DNA of 64,000 nt from Opitutaceae bacterium TAV5. GTDB taxonomy: Bacteria > Verrucomicrobiota > Verrucomicrobiia > Opitutales > Opitutaceae. The stretch lies in assembly GCA_000242935.3 (NCBI GenBank), contig CP007053.1, forward strand, positions 1,240,001 through 1,304,000, in the 5' to 3' direction. Every line of letters begins with the position of its first letter. The first letter of the stretch is position 1. This document shows, one piece after another, positions 35,327 to 44,490 of this stretch. The position numbers and the translations under genes were made by a program. Under the pieces are notes generated by a model. The model was given only the letters and a program-made list of their open reading frames with translations, did not search any database and was not told where the DNA came from.

Positions 35327-36049
35327 TCACTCGCCGCCGATTTCGTTCTCCCCGATCAGCCGGTATTCGCCGGGCGCGAGGTCGCCGGGAGTGAGCGCGC
35401 CGAAACGTTCGCGATGCAGCGCCACGACCGTCGCCCCGGCGGCCGCGGCGAACATGCGGCGCACCTGGTGGTACTTGCCTTCGGTCAGCGTCAGCGTGGC
35501 GGTGCGGTCGTCGATCAAACAAAACTTCGCCGCCGCGCACGGTGTCTTCTCTCCGTCGAGTTGCAGCGTGCCGGAGGCAAACGTGGCGGCGAGTTTTTCC
35601 GCGATGCCGGCGATGGAGCGGTCGAGCGTGGCGCGATAGACCTTTTCGACCTTGTGCCTCGGCGAGGTATAACGGTGAACGAGTTCCGTGCGGTCGGTGA
35701 GCAGGAGCAGGCCGCTTGTCTCCTTGTCGAGGCGGCCGATGCTCGTCACCTGCGGGTTGCGGGCGCGCCAGCGCGGCGGGAGCAGGTCGTACACGCGCGG
35801 CCCTTCGCGCTCGTCGTGCGAGCACACCAGACCGGTCGGCTTGTTCAGCAGGATCAGCAGGCCGTCGGGATGATCGAGCGGCTCGCCGTCCACGCGTACA
35901 TCGGCGGCGCCGGGATCGAGCTTCAGGGCTGCATCACGCAACGGCGGGCCGCCACCGGCCGTCACGGCATGGGCGCGCAAAAACTCCCGCGCTTCGCGGC
36001 GCGAGCAGTAGCCGAGGCTGGCGAGGAGCTGGTCGAGGCGGCGCTTCAT
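35327..36049 (-). CDS. rsuA: 16S rRNA pseudouridine synthase, RsuA/RluE type
   Basis: Encodes 240 residues from ATG 36049 (MKRRLDQLLASLGYCSRRE), the first good S4-domain start. The S4 RNA-binding domain occupies about 1-60 and the synthase domain the rest, with the catalytic Asp in IGRLDKETSGLLLLT, NKPTGLVCSH, and the family motif EGKYHQVRRMF near the C-terminus. RsuA makes pseudouridine 516 in helix 18 of 16S rRNA. The sequence places it in the RsuA/RluB/E/F group; RsuA is the best choice by length but a related RluE or RluF-type target cannot be excluded. Confidence 0.9.
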   Translation of the reverse strand: MKRRLDQLLASLGYCSRREAREFLRAHAVTAGGGPPLRDAALKLDPGAADVRVDGEPLDHPDGLLILLNKPTGLVCSHDEREGPRVYDLLPPRWRARNPQVTSIGRLDKETSGLLLLTDRTELVHRYTSPRHKVEKVYRATLDRSIAGIAEKLAATFASGTLQLDGEKTPCAAAKFCLIDDRTATLTLTEGKYHQVRRMFAAAAGATVVALHRERFGALTPGDLAPGEYRLIGENEIGGE

Positions 36050-36080
36050 GAAGGGGACTCCTGAAAAAAACAGATTTTCA

Positions 36081-36330
36081 CCACAGAGGCACAAAGACAC
36101 AAAGTTTCACGGAACAGAAAAAACAAGATAACTCGTTTTTAATACCAAAGCCTTCGGATTTTTACACCAAGGCTGCAAATATCTCAAAGTATTGTCAGTT
36201 AACTTCTTCGCGTCCTTTGCGGCCTTGGTGTAAAATCAAAAACATTCGGGACGCTGGTATAAATTGATAGATACAAAATATACCCAAAATCTCCTCTTCC
36301 GGTTTTCTCTGTGTCTTTGTGTCTCTGTGG
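36081..36330. repeat. Nested dyad repeats: one palindrome inside another
   Basis: In the 307-bp gap 36050-36356 the outer arms 36081-36104 and 36307-36330 pair at 22 of 24 (CCACAGAGGCACAAAGACAC on the left). Between them inner arms 36161-36179 and 36216-36234 pair at 18 of 19, themselves flanked by ATACC/GGTAT. The arrangement looks like insertion of one short-period element into another. Confidence 0.8.
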
Positions 36331-36356
36331 TTAATTTTCAGGCGTTCCCTGAAGGG

Positions 36357-37673
36357 TCAGGCTTCGGGACAGGAGGGAGGCGGCACGGGACCGGACGCCG
36401 CCAGCGTCCGTTTTTTCCCGATACGCGGATTGCGCGCGGCCCAGGGCGCGGCGGCGCGCAGCCAGGCGGCAGCCGCCACGGTGAGCACAAAAGCGGCCGT
36501 CGCCATCAGCCCCACGCGGTCGTAGCCGAGAAGGCGGCCGGTCGCCGCTTCTTTCGTCATGAACCAGCCCGCCACGATGTTGGCCATGGCGCCGGAAGCC
36601 TGCTGGATGGCGCTGTTGACGCTCATGAAACCGCCCCGGTAACGCGACTCCACGGCGTTGGCGACCATCGTCATGGAGGGCGCGAACCGACCCGACATGG
36701 TGACGAAAAACAGCGTCGTGACGATCAGCGCCAGCGGCACCGGCGTAGGCCCCATGCGGGTGATGTAGAGGATGGTGCTGATGGTAAAAACGGATACGCA
36801 GGCGAGCACGAGCACCTTGTCGAAACGGTCGGACAACCAGCCAAAACAGTAGGTCGTCAGGAAGGTCGCCGCACCGCCGAACAGGTAGATCCACGAAAGC
36901 TGTTTTTCGGAAAACCCGACATTGGCCACCATCGACGGCGCCATGAACGGCGCCACCGACGCGCCGCCCCAGATGAGCACGGCGGTGAGCACAAATCCGC
37001 GCAGGTGGACGCGATGCGTGAGCATCTCGCGCATCTGGCGGAGCGGATGCTGCGTGGCGACCTGCACGGGCACCTGCGGCAGCGCGCGCCAGGCGAGCAC
37101 CCACACGCAGGAGCTGAGCGCCGCGAGCAGGACAAACACCGCATGCCAGCCAAACGCCGACACGAGCATCAGGCCGGCCGGCAAACCGAGAATCGACGCC
37201 AGCGGAAACGCCGCCCCCACCACCGCCATGCCGCGCCCGCGCCGCTCGACCGGGATCACGTCGCCCACCATGGCCGTGACCACCGATCCGGCCACGCCAC
37301 CGAAGGCGCCCGCCACGATGCGCGCCACCAGCAGCCAGTGATGCGTCGGCGCCAGCGCGCAGCCGAGCGTGGAGACGACAAACCCCGCATAAAGAAACAG
37401 CAGCGCCCGCCGTCGCGGGATATAGTCCAGAAAAATGCCGGCCACGAAACCTGTCACCGCCGCCGACATGCCGTAGGCCGCGACCAGCCGGCTGAACTGG
37501 CCGGGGTTGATCTCGAAGATGCGCATCAGGTGCGACCCGAGCGGCATCATGATCATGAAATCCATGATGTGCGTGAACTGCACCGCAGCCAGGGTGAGCA
37601 GCATCACGCCTTCCCGCACGGGACGGGCGGCGGCGGGAGGCACGGAGGCGACAGGCGATGGCGACGGGCGCAT
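36357..37673 (-). CDS. MFS transporter
   Basis: Encodes 438 residues with about 12 hydrophobic segments. Motifs of the major facilitator superfamily are visible: GIFLDYIPRRRALLFLYAGF as the loop 2-3 signature (degenerate G-x3-D-R-x-G-R-R), ARIVAGAFGGVAGSVVTAM at TM4-5, and CFGWLSDRFDKVLVL in the second half. It resembles AraJ/YdhP-type exporters of the drug:H+ antiporter group. Alone on the minus strand, upstream of the rsuA gene, with a repeat-rich leader; substrate unknown. Confidence 0.88.
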   Translation of the reverse strand: MRPSPSPVASVPPAAARPVREGVMLLTLAAVQFTHIMDFMIMMPLGSHLMRIFEINPGQFSRLVAAYGMSAAVTGFVAGIFLDYIPRRRALLFLYAGFVVSTLGCALAPTHHWLLVARIVAGAFGGVAGSVVTAMVGDVIPVERRGRGMAVVGAAFPLASILGLPAGLMLVSAFGWHAVFVLLAALSSCVWVLAWRALPQVPVQVATQHPLRQMREMLTHRVHLRGFVLTAVLIWGGASVAPFMAPSMVANVGFSEKQLSWIYLFGGAATFLTTYCFGWLSDRFDKVLVLACVSVFTISTILYITRMGPTPVPLALIVTTLFFVTMSGRFAPSMTMVANAVESRYRGGFMSVNSAIQQASGAMANIVAGWFMTKEAATGRLLGYDRVGLMATAAFVLTVAAAAWLRAAAPWAARNPRIGKKRTLAASGPVPPPSCPEA

Positions 37674-37990
37674 CCGGTCAACGTTTGGGAGTCAGGCAAT
37701 GGAGTGCAATGCCTCCGTTGAAAACGCAGTCCCGAACGGGTGTAGGCGGAAGAGGTGGTGGCACGGGCTTCCAGCCCGATTGGCAGAAAAAGTGGCACGG
37801 GCTTCCAGCCCGTGTTCCGGCGCCGGGGGGGCAGGGAAGGCGGCGCTTCGCGCCGTCCACGGGCAGGGATGCCCGTGCCACTTCTCCGGCTTCCATCACT
37901 TCCGGTTACACCCGAAATCCTTCCCGGAATTTTTCCGCCGTTGCCAGTACAGGGATTCCGGTTTATCCCGTCGGCGAGAAGCGCATTCCC
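37674..37990. repeat. Divergent gap rich in CACGGGC/GCCCGTG repeats
   Basis: The 317-bp region between the MFS gene and a LacI-type gene has forward copies of the 25-bp unit near 37757 and 37790 (the first truncated: GTGGCACGGGC, TTCCAGCCCG), a reverse copy ending near 37882 (CACGGGCAGGGATGCCCGTG), and GC-rich joining sequence. Open frames reading through it are artefacts of the repeats. No operator was recognised. Confidence 0.75.
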
Positions 37991-39187
37991 ATGCCATCCA
38001 CCCGTCGCTCCCCTTCCCGATCCGGCCGTCATCCGAAACCCGCACCCGGACACGCCGGGATCTCTCCGCCCGCTTCCTCCCTTGCGGCTCGTGACGCGAC
38101 GGAACCGGCACCTGCCGTCTCGATGAAGGTCATCGCCGCTCAACTCGGGCTGAGCACGTCCACCGTCTCGCTTGCCCTCGCCAACAAACCTGTGGTGGCC
38201 GCCGCCACCCGCGCCCGCGTGCAGGAAGCCGCCGCCCGCCTCGGTTACCGCAAAAACCCGCTCGTCGCCGCCCTCATGGAGTCGCGCCGCTGGCGGCGCA
38301 CACCGTCGGCCAGCCCGGTGATCGCCTTCCTCACGCTCGACAATACGCGGGACGGCTGGCGCTCCAATGTCTCGCTCGATTTTTTCACCGGTTGCGCCCG
38401 CGAAGCTGCCCGCTTCAGCTACAAGGTGGAGCCTTTCTGGGCACGCGCTCCCCATATGGACGCCCGACGATTGACCCAGGTGCTGCGAACCCGCGGCATC
38501 CAGGGGATCGTCGTGGGGACCGGCCCCGGAACAGGCACGGACGTGGAGCTGGACTGGGAGCACTTTTCCGCCGCCAGTGTTTCCATCGGGCTGAACAACC
38601 CGCGGCTCGACAACCTGAGCTGCGACCACTTCTGGTGCATGCGCGAAGCCATGCTGCGCTGCGCCGCCGCCGGTCACACCCGTGTGGCGCTGGTTGCCGG
38701 AGAAGCGGCCGATACCCGGCTGCAGCATCGCTGGTCCGGAGCCTACTGGGCCCATGTTCATGCGCTTGGGCTGGATGCGGACATCGCGCCTCTCGAAACC
38801 GGTTCCACCGACACGCGCAATTTTCTCGCTTGGCTCGACCGCGTGCGCCCGCAGGCCGTAGTCGGCCAGTTTGGCCCCCCGACGCTGGCCCGCCTGGAGG
38901 CGGCAGGCCTTCGCATTCCCCACGATGTTTCCCTTGTCAGCGTGGTGCTCGGGCGGCGCAACGAACGCCTCACCGGCCTGTGCGAGGACCGGGAACTGAT
39001 CGGCGAACGCGCCGCTCGTCACGTCATCTCCCTTATTCAGCACAACGAGACCGGCGTCCCGGCCGTCCCCTGTTTTCTCTCCACGCCCGGTATCTGGAAC
39101 GAAGGCAAGACGCTGAAAACCCTGCGAGGTATCCGTCCCGCCCGCTCCGGACAGCCGGGTGCCGTTCCGGCGATTTCAACGATGTGA
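37991..39187 (+). CDS. LacI family transcriptional regulator
   Basis: Encodes 398 residues from ATG 37991; an internal ATG at 38123 directly before the HTH is also possible, since the first 44 residues are low-complexity. The HTH is MKVIAAQLGLSTSTVSLALAN followed by the hinge YRKNPLVAALMESRR, then a type 1 periplasmic-binding effector domain. The motif NPLVAALM is shared with the LacI protein at 51832 (NPMVSALM), marking a subgroup. It heads the PEP-CTERM and broken oxidoreductase genes, so its cassette seems to be decaying. Sugar unknown. Confidence 0.85.
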   Translation: MPSTRRSPSRSGRHPKPAPGHAGISPPASSLAARDATEPAPAVSMKVIAAQLGLSTSTVSLALANKPVVAAATRARVQEAAARLGYRKNPLVAALMESRRWRRTPSASPVIAFLTLDNTRDGWRSNVSLDFFTGCAREAARFSYKVEPFWARAPHMDARRLTQVLRTRGIQGIVVGTGPGTGTDVELDWEHFSAASVSIGLNNPRLDNLSCDHFWCMREAMLRCAAAGHTRVALVAGEAADTRLQHRWSGAYWAHVHALGLDADIAPLETGSTDTRNFLAWLDRVRPQAVVGQFGPPTLARLEAAGLRIPHDVSLVSVVLGRRNERLTGLCEDRELIGERAARHVISLIQHNETGVPAVPCFLSTPGIWNEGKTLKTLRGIRPARSGQPGAVPAISTM

Positions 39188-39236
39188 AGCTTGCCGCCTT
39201 TGCCACCGGCGCGCGAGTCTCCGAGGCTCGCCGGGT

Positions 39237-40130
39237 ATGAAACCCGAATACACCCTTCCCCACTGCGCCTCAGCCATCGCTGCCGCGCTTTTTCTCTCCT
39301 CCACGGCCTTCGCCACCGTCATCTACCAGGAAAACTTCGACACTTACAGCAACGCCGCCCTCAACGGGCAAAACGGCTGGCAGCAAACTTCATCCGTGCC
39401 CAGCGGTACGATAACCAATAGGAATCATATTGCAGTGAACGACGGCAAGGTCTCGTGGGACTGGACGACCTCCACCGCGACCAACGCTACCATCGGGCGC
39501 GAACTGTTTGCCGAAGGAAGCAGTTCCGGCCCGGCCATCGTCTATGCAGGCTTTACCCTCAACGTCTCGCAAGCGCCGGGGACGACTTACGAGGCTTTGA
39601 CGAACCTGAGCTCGACCTTTTTTTCCTTCATCAGCACCTCCGGCGTCACCAACCGAGCCCGCCTCGGCATCGCTCCGGGCACGGAAGACAACACCGTCAG
39701 GCTCGGCTTTTCAGCGACAGACGGCAACGTAACCGAAAGCTCACTGGTCGGCGGTAATCTGAGTCTCGATACGGACTATCGCATCGTCGTCGCGATGGAC
39801 CGCTCGGCGGGCAACGACGGCACCTGGTACATCTGGATCAATCCGGGAGAAACGGACTCATACGCGACGGCGTTGAGCAGCGGGACGGGCACCTCCGCCA
39901 ACAGTATCACCGGAATTGTCCTGCGTATGCGAAACACTACTACGATCGGTGGCGTAGCCAATTCAATCACCGACATAGGGCAATTCACTCTCGATGATCT
40001 GATTGTGGCCACAACACTGGGCGAAGTGCTCGCTCCTGTCCCGGAACCCGCAACGGTCGCACTGCTTCTCGGAACGTTCGGCCTCCTCATTGCCAAGCTT
40101 GCGTGCTATCGCAAACGGTCCCTCGCCTGA
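39237..40130 (+). CDS. PEP-CTERM protein with LamG-like sandwich
   Basis: Encodes 297 residues from ATG 39237, giving a signal peptide (ASAIAAALFLSSTAFA). The body is a beta sandwich (VIYQENFDTYSNAALNGQNGW, GTWYIWINPGE, FTLDDLIVATTLGE) and the end a PEP-CTERM tag (VPEPATVALLLGTFGLLIA, CYRKR). Domain type equals that at 23608, where it accompanies a glycosidase. It lies 49 bp after a LacI-type gene and is followed by a disrupted oxidoreductase. Confidence 0.86.
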   Translation: MKPEYTLPHCASAIAAALFLSSTAFATVIYQENFDTYSNAALNGQNGWQQTSSVPSGTITNRNHIAVNDGKVSWDWTTSTATNATIGRELFAEGSSSGPAIVYAGFTLNVSQAPGTTYEALTNLSSTFFSFISTSGVTNRARLGIAPGTEDNTVRLGFSATDGNVTESSLVGGNLSLDTDYRIVVAMDRSAGNDGTWYIWINPGETDSYATALSSGTGTSANSITGIVLRMRNTTTIGGVANSITDIGQFTLDDLIVATTLGEVLAPVPEPATVALLLGTFGLLIAKLACYRKRSLA

Positions 40131-40190
40131 CCCGCATCATCCAGTCCCCGGCTCCCACCCGCATCGCATCCACCACTCCCTCTGTTCCCT

Positions 40191-41384
40191 ATGATTTCGT
40201 TTCTGTCTCAATAGAAGAAAGCCCTGCTTTTGTCGTGTATTTGCGCCCGGACCGCAGTCGGCGCCGAGGATTATGACCTGATCATCTACGGAGGCAGCTC
40301 CGCCGGAGTCGTCGCCGCAATGCAAGTCCGCCGCATGGGCGGCTCGGCCATCATCATCGAGCCTTCAAGTCGTATCGAAGGAATGACTACAGGCGGACTC
40401 GGCCAGACGGACATCGGCAACAAACACGTCATCGGCGGCATTGCCCGCGAATTTTACCAGGAGGTTAAAAAGCACTACCAGGACGACGCCGCGTGGAAGT
40501 GGCAAACAAAACCGTCCGGGGAGATTGGCACCGGCCACCGCAGGACATCCGCCAGCGAGGACACACAGTGGACATTTGAGCCCGGAGTCGCCCTGTCGAT
40601 CTACGAGCGCTGGATAAAGGAGAACCCCAGATCCCCGTCGTTTACGGCGAACGGCTCGATCGTGAAGGCGAGGGCACGGCGGCGGATCGCGGAGACGGGC
40701 TTCTCCTCGCCGTGCCCGGACAGGCAGGCAAGGGCGTTGTCAGGGAAAGCAAACGCATCACGGCCATCGTCATGGAATCGGGCAAAGAATTTCGCGGACG
40801 CATGTTCATGGATGCCACTTACGAAGGAGACCTGATGGCGGGAGCGGGCGTCGCCTTCACCGTCGGGCGCGAGGGCCGCGATGTGCATGGCGAAACCCTC
40901 AATGGCGTGCTAACGAAGCGGGCGCGCTCCCACCAACTGGCGGATGGCATCGATCCCTGGCGGGAGAAGGGAAACCCCAAGAGCGGCCTGCTGCCGGGCA
41001 TCGACCCGCAAGGACCAGGCAGGGAGGGTGGGAGCGACCACCGCATCCAGGCCTATTGTTTCCGTATGTGCCATTCATGACGGCGGAGCCAGGGACGGCG
41101 CGGCTTCCGCGAAATTTGTTTTTCGGGCGCCGGAGAAGGCGGTCTGGCCGGTGCAAGTGGCAAGCTCGGCCAATTCCAACCGTTCCTCCCGAACCCTCGT
41201 CCAGGTAGGCGACAACGAGTTTCGGATCAACCAAAAGAAAAAGCCTTCCGGAAGAAACCTGTGGATTTCCGTGACCGAGGTGACCTTGGACAAGGGTGAG
41301 ACGCTGAGCGTGGTCATCAGCAACAAGGAGGCCGACGGCCATGTCGTCGTGGATGCAGTCCGCCTGCTTCCCCGGAGTCGGTAA
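40191..41384 (+). pseudogene. Broken FAD-dependent oxidoreductase
   Basis: Remains of a FAD_oxidored family gene with three lesions. From ATG 40191 the frame is stopped by TAG at 40212-40214 after MISFLSQ, yet continues in frame with a signal peptide and the FAD motif (DLIIYGGSSAGVVAAMQVRR, GMTTGGLGQTDIG). Near 40624-40632 the frame shifts by one base; the new frame gives IPVVYGERLDREGEG and MDATYEGDLMAGAGV. It ends in a stop near 41080, and the C-terminal beta domain (AEKA-like, VVISNKEADGHVVVDAVRLLP) follows in a further frame, so several hundred codons are gone. The intact family is usually 600 or more residues. Confidence 0.88.
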
Positions 41385-41394
41385 CGACACGGAA

Positions 41395-41608
41395 TCATAT
41401 GACAATGCCCAAGGGATAGCTCCCCGGTCTTGCATGGCTCGCGTCTGTCGCGGACGTGTGCCGCGCGGGGGAGTTTGCCAATCCGGTGATGCCCGGAGCG
41501 GAGCCGCATGCGCTGGTCGTCGGGTGTGATCGGTCACGACGGGAAATACTATTTCTATTACCCGGTTGGCCCGCAAAGCAGTAGAGCAGGCAGGGGGGCC
41601 AAAAAATG
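41395..41608 (+). pseudogene. Remnant of a GH43-like gene
   Basis: A short stretch in frame from 41508 reads GVIGHDGKYYFYYPVGPQSS, very like the YHDGKYYFYYP segment near the active site of GH43 enzymes. The upstream 100 bp contain LASVADVCRAGEFANPVMPG in another frame. No start and no further part of the five-bladed propeller are present. It adjoins the broken FAD oxidoreductase, so both probably belonged to one cassette that has lost function. Confidence 0.5.
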
Positions 41609-41642
41609 ACGCTTGCTCCGGTGCCGCGCGGTGCGCGGCTGC

Positions 41643-42593
41643 TCAGCGCGCGCGGTGCTCGGCGCGAAGCTTTTGCAGGAGGGCTTTCAGGGCGGCGGGA
41701 GACTTGTGGAGCAGGTTTTCCCGGGGAGTCATGGCCTTGCCCAGCAACTCCTGCAACGTGTGGATGCGCCCGATGAGTTCCCCTTTTTCAATGCCCTCCA
41801 GCCGGCCTTTTTCGATGTAGCGTTCAGCGATGGTCATGACGGTCTTCCTGACGGTTTCGGATTCGAATCCGGCCACTTTGGCTTCGATGTCCACGATGTC
41901 AAACTCGGGACGGGCGGCGATGTAGGCGACAAGCTGTTCGAGAGCCATCGTCCCCAGGCGGGCAAGCAGAGGTTCGTCCCAGACCCACTTGCTGGCGGGA
42001 TAGTCCCCGCCCAGGCGCTGGGCCTTGAACACACGCAGCGTCATCACCCCCAGCGGCGTGCCCGTGATCTTGTCGAAGGGAATGCCGGACAGTTGCACCA
42101 GCTCGAAGCGGAACGCCGGCAGGTAGGGCAGCAGGTCAGCCCTGGCCTCCCCGGGGATCGCGAACTGGTCGGCGTCGAACCGGACGGGAAGGCTCCAGGC
42201 CGTCCGGTTGTGCGCGAGCACCAGGGGAATGACGGGAGGCAGGAGCCTGACGCCGGGATGGTCCTTGCGAAAGGTGTCCCAGATGTCGAGGAGGTAGCGG
42301 AGGATGCGCAGGGCAAGCCAGTATTCCTCCTCGTACTGGTGCTCGAAGAGCAGATAGACAAAAACCTCGTCAGGGCTGCCCTTCAGTCCGACGCGGAAGA
42401 GCAGGTCGGACTCCGAGGCCCGGAGCCGGGCGCTGACATACGAGCCGGGCACGAGCGCCACACGGGAAAAGTCGAGTCGGCGAAGCGTGCGGCGGGGCAG
42501 GCAGGTTCGGAAAAAGGCAATCGCGGTGGGCAGGTCGCGAAAGTTCGTCTTGAAGAGCTTGTCGTGCGGCTGGTGGAGGGGCTTGTCCGGCAT
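41643..42593 (-). CDS. Rpn/YhgA-like PD-(D/E)XK nuclease family protein
   Basis: Encodes 316 residues from ATG 42593 (MPDKPLHQPHDKLFKTNF); a longer frame extends into repeats. It follows the Rpn (recombination-promoting nuclease, YhgA, transposase_31) pattern: HDKLFKTNFRDLPTAIAFF at the front, DLLFRVGLKGSPDEVFVYLLFEHQY with the catalytic D, E and Q of the PD-(D/E)XK fold, and a helical tail. Rpn proteins are phage- or mobile-element-related nucleases with a suggested role in defence or recombination. Single gene of its kind here, next to decayed genes and repeats, so it may have arrived by transfer. Confidence 0.85.
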   Translation of the reverse strand: MPDKPLHQPHDKLFKTNFRDLPTAIAFFRTCLPRRTLRRLDFSRVALVPGSYVSARLRASESDLLFRVGLKGSPDEVFVYLLFEHQYEEEYWLALRILRYLLDIWDTFRKDHPGVRLLPPVIPLVLAHNRTAWSLPVRFDADQFAIPGEARADLLPYLPAFRFELVQLSGIPFDKITGTPLGVMTLRVFKAQRLGGDYPASKWVWDEPLLARLGTMALEQLVAYIAARPEFDIVDIEAKVAGFESETVRKTVMTIAERYIEKGRLEGIEKGELIGRIHTLQELLGKAMTPRENLLHKSPAALKALLQKLRAEHRAR

Positions 42594-42703
42594 GGCCTTG
42601 CACCCTTGGGCAGAGCCCGCCTCCTGGCAAGGCTCCACTCCGCCCCGGCCCTGGCCCCTTGGCCCGGCACGCACCTGGAGGTGAGGTCAGGGCCGGCGCG
42701 GAA

Positions 42704-42815
42704 GTGGCATGGGCATCCTTGCCCATGATTCCGGCGTGGCACGGGTTTCTCCCTCGACAGGCCCGGGACCCTGAGGAGTTCGACCAGGCTCACCACCCTG
42801 AGCTTGTCGAAGGGC
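42704..42815. repeat. Repeat gap including a cross-phylum GAGCTTGTCGAAG motif
   Basis: The 268-bp gap between the nuclease gene and the solute-binding gene has one copy of the 25-bp family (GTGGCATGGGC, 42704-42729) and the 19-bp CCCTGAGCTTGTCGAAGGG at 42796-42814. The latter is a dispersed motif that I have seen in unrelated bacterial genomes; half of a mirrored copy (CCCTCGACAGG, GAGTTCGACCAGG) lies just upstream. Confidence 0.7.
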
Positions 42816-42861
42816 TTGCCGGACGGGCGGCCCGTGTCTCGCATCGTGCCGTTTTCGGTGT

Positions 42862-44490
42862 TTACCGGCTGCGTGCGGCAGGCGTGTCGTTGTCCGGGCC
42901 GGAAGCCGGTCGGGCCTGGCTCAACAGGTATTCCACCTGCCGCACATGGCGGAGTTCGCTCACCCGCGTCCAGTCCGGATCCGGCGTGGCGGCTCCGGAC
43001 TGCGTGAACAGCAGGCCGAGGTGGGCGTCGAGCTGGCGAACACCGCGCAGCGTCCGGCTGGCATGGCGCTCCATGTCGGATCGCAGCGCAGCCGGCACCT
43101 CCCGATCGAGTTTGCGCACAAACCCGTCCAGATCTCCTCGCTCGCCGAGCAACAGGTGCAAATGAGTGCGAAACACATGGCTGGCGCGACCACCGCCAAA
43201 GGACGGCGGGATATCCGGCCGGAATCCCGCCACCTCGCCCTCCAGAATCGCAGCGAGCCCGGCGGCATGCTCCGGCGGCGGCACATCGAGGATCGCCGAC
43301 GTGCGGTAGGTATTGTCGGCGAACATACGAGCCATGTGATGACTGGTCAGGAAGCGCAGGAAATCGATCGCGATCTCCGGATGTGGCGAATTGCGCACAA
43401 CCCCGAACGTCGCTTCCGGGCTGCTACCCGTCTCGGCCTGGAGACCGAGCACAAAACGACCATAGTCGGGATCGCCTGCGGCAGGCACAGGCATCGGACA
43501 GATACCGACCTCGAACTCCCCGTTTCGGGCAAACACCGCATAGTCCCAACTACCGGCAAAAATCATCAATGCGTTGCCCTGTAGAAAGGTGAACAGGGCG
43601 TCGTCGCGATTGAGTTGGTAAAAACCCGGCTGCATGAGCGCGCTCACGTCGCGCAACAGCGCCAGCGAGGATCGTATTTCAGGGGCTCCATAGCCGATTC
43701 GCCCGTCGCGAAAGGCGCGCGCCAGATCGGCCGCCGTGAGGTTGAGCGTCTGCATCGGGCTGAGCGCGATGGCGAGTTGCTGTGTCTGCGATGGCAACAG
43801 GCGCCCGAACAGAATCTCGGCATACGGACCGCAGGCGGCGACGGGGATGAGCCGGCGTCCGGCGGCGGCGGCGTTGTAGTCGGTCACCTGCCGGCCGAGC
43901 GCGCGGAGGGCCGCATAGTCGGCAGGCGGCGCGTCGGAACCGGTCACGGCCCGCATCAGCGGTTTGTTGTAAAAGAGACGCACGGCATTGAGCTGGAGCA
44001 TTACCGACTGCACCTCCCCCGTGGTCGGCACGAGCGCGAGCATGCTGTCGAGGCCGTCGATAAACGTCTCGCGCCACGGGATGCCCTCCAGCGAAGTGCC
44101 CGCATTCCAGAGGTTGGGCTCGGCAACGGCGTCGACCAGCGGGAGGAAATAGCGGTTGATGAATTCCTCGTTGAGGGTGTTCATCCCCAGAACGTCGGGA
44201 GCGGTGCCTCCGATGAGTTGGGTTCGCACCCAGGCGGGCCAGATCCGGAGAGGCACGGCAATCTGCTCGACCTTGACGTCGGGGCGGCGCGCCTCGTAGG
44301 CGCGTGCGGCTTCATCAAATGATTCACGCATGCCTTCGTGCAGCAGCCAGTGACCGATGCGGATTGTGACACGGCCGGAGTCGGACGCGAGCGCGCGGGT
44401 GCGAGAAAGCACATGCCAGAACGACGCGCCGACCGCGACGGCAAGCACGAGGAAAGGAACAAGTATCCTGATTCTGGATGCGATTGTCAT
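42862..44490 (-). CDS. Extracellular solute-binding protein, sugar ABC type
   Basis: Encodes 542 residues. The N-terminus is a single membrane anchor or signal (RILVPFLVLAVAVGASFW) without a lipobox. The fold is that of type 1-cluster sugar-binding proteins (IRIGHWLLHEGMRESFDEAARAYEARRPD, GGTAPDVLGMNTLNEEFINRYF, FLQGNALMIFAGSWDYAVF). The C-terminal 100 residues are helical and extra to the fold. No permease or ATPase gene is nearby, so it is an orphan, perhaps sharing a transporter or acting as a sensor. Its ATG overlaps the stop of the upstream gene by 4 bp, making it the last gene of a four-gene operon with a beta-helix protein and a prepilin-like protein. Confidence 0.85.
   Translation of the reverse strand: MTIASRIRILVPFLVLAVAVGASFWHVLSRTRALASDSGRVTIRIGHWLLHEGMRESFDEAARAYEARRPDVKVEQIAVPLRIWPAWVRTQLIGGTAPDVLGMNTLNEEFINRYFLPLVDAVAEPNLWNAGTSLEGIPWRETFIDGLDSMLALVPTTGEVQSVMLQLNAVRLFYNKPLMRAVTGSDAPPADYAALRALGRQVTDYNAAAAGRRLIPVAACGPYAEILFGRLLPSQTQQLAIALSPMQTLNLTAADLARAFRDGRIGYGAPEIRSSLALLRDVSALMQPGFYQLNRDDALFTFLQGNALMIFAGSWDYAVFARNGEFEVGICPMPVPAAGDPDYGRFVLGLQAETGSSPEATFGVVRNSPHPEIAIDFLRFLTSHHMARMFADNTYRTSAILDVPPPEHAAGLAAILEGEVAGFRPDIPPSFGGGRASHVFRTHLHLLLGERGDLDGFVRKLDREVPAALRSDMERHASRTLRGVRQLDAHLGLLFTQSGAATPDPDWTRVSELRHVRQVEYLLSQARPASGPDNDTPAARSR

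Noticed and set aside
32442-35639. A 1065-residue open frame opposite catalase and through oxyR
   Set aside because: It runs antisense to the catalase gene, out of frame through oxyR and through repeats; codon composition is that of a shadow frame.
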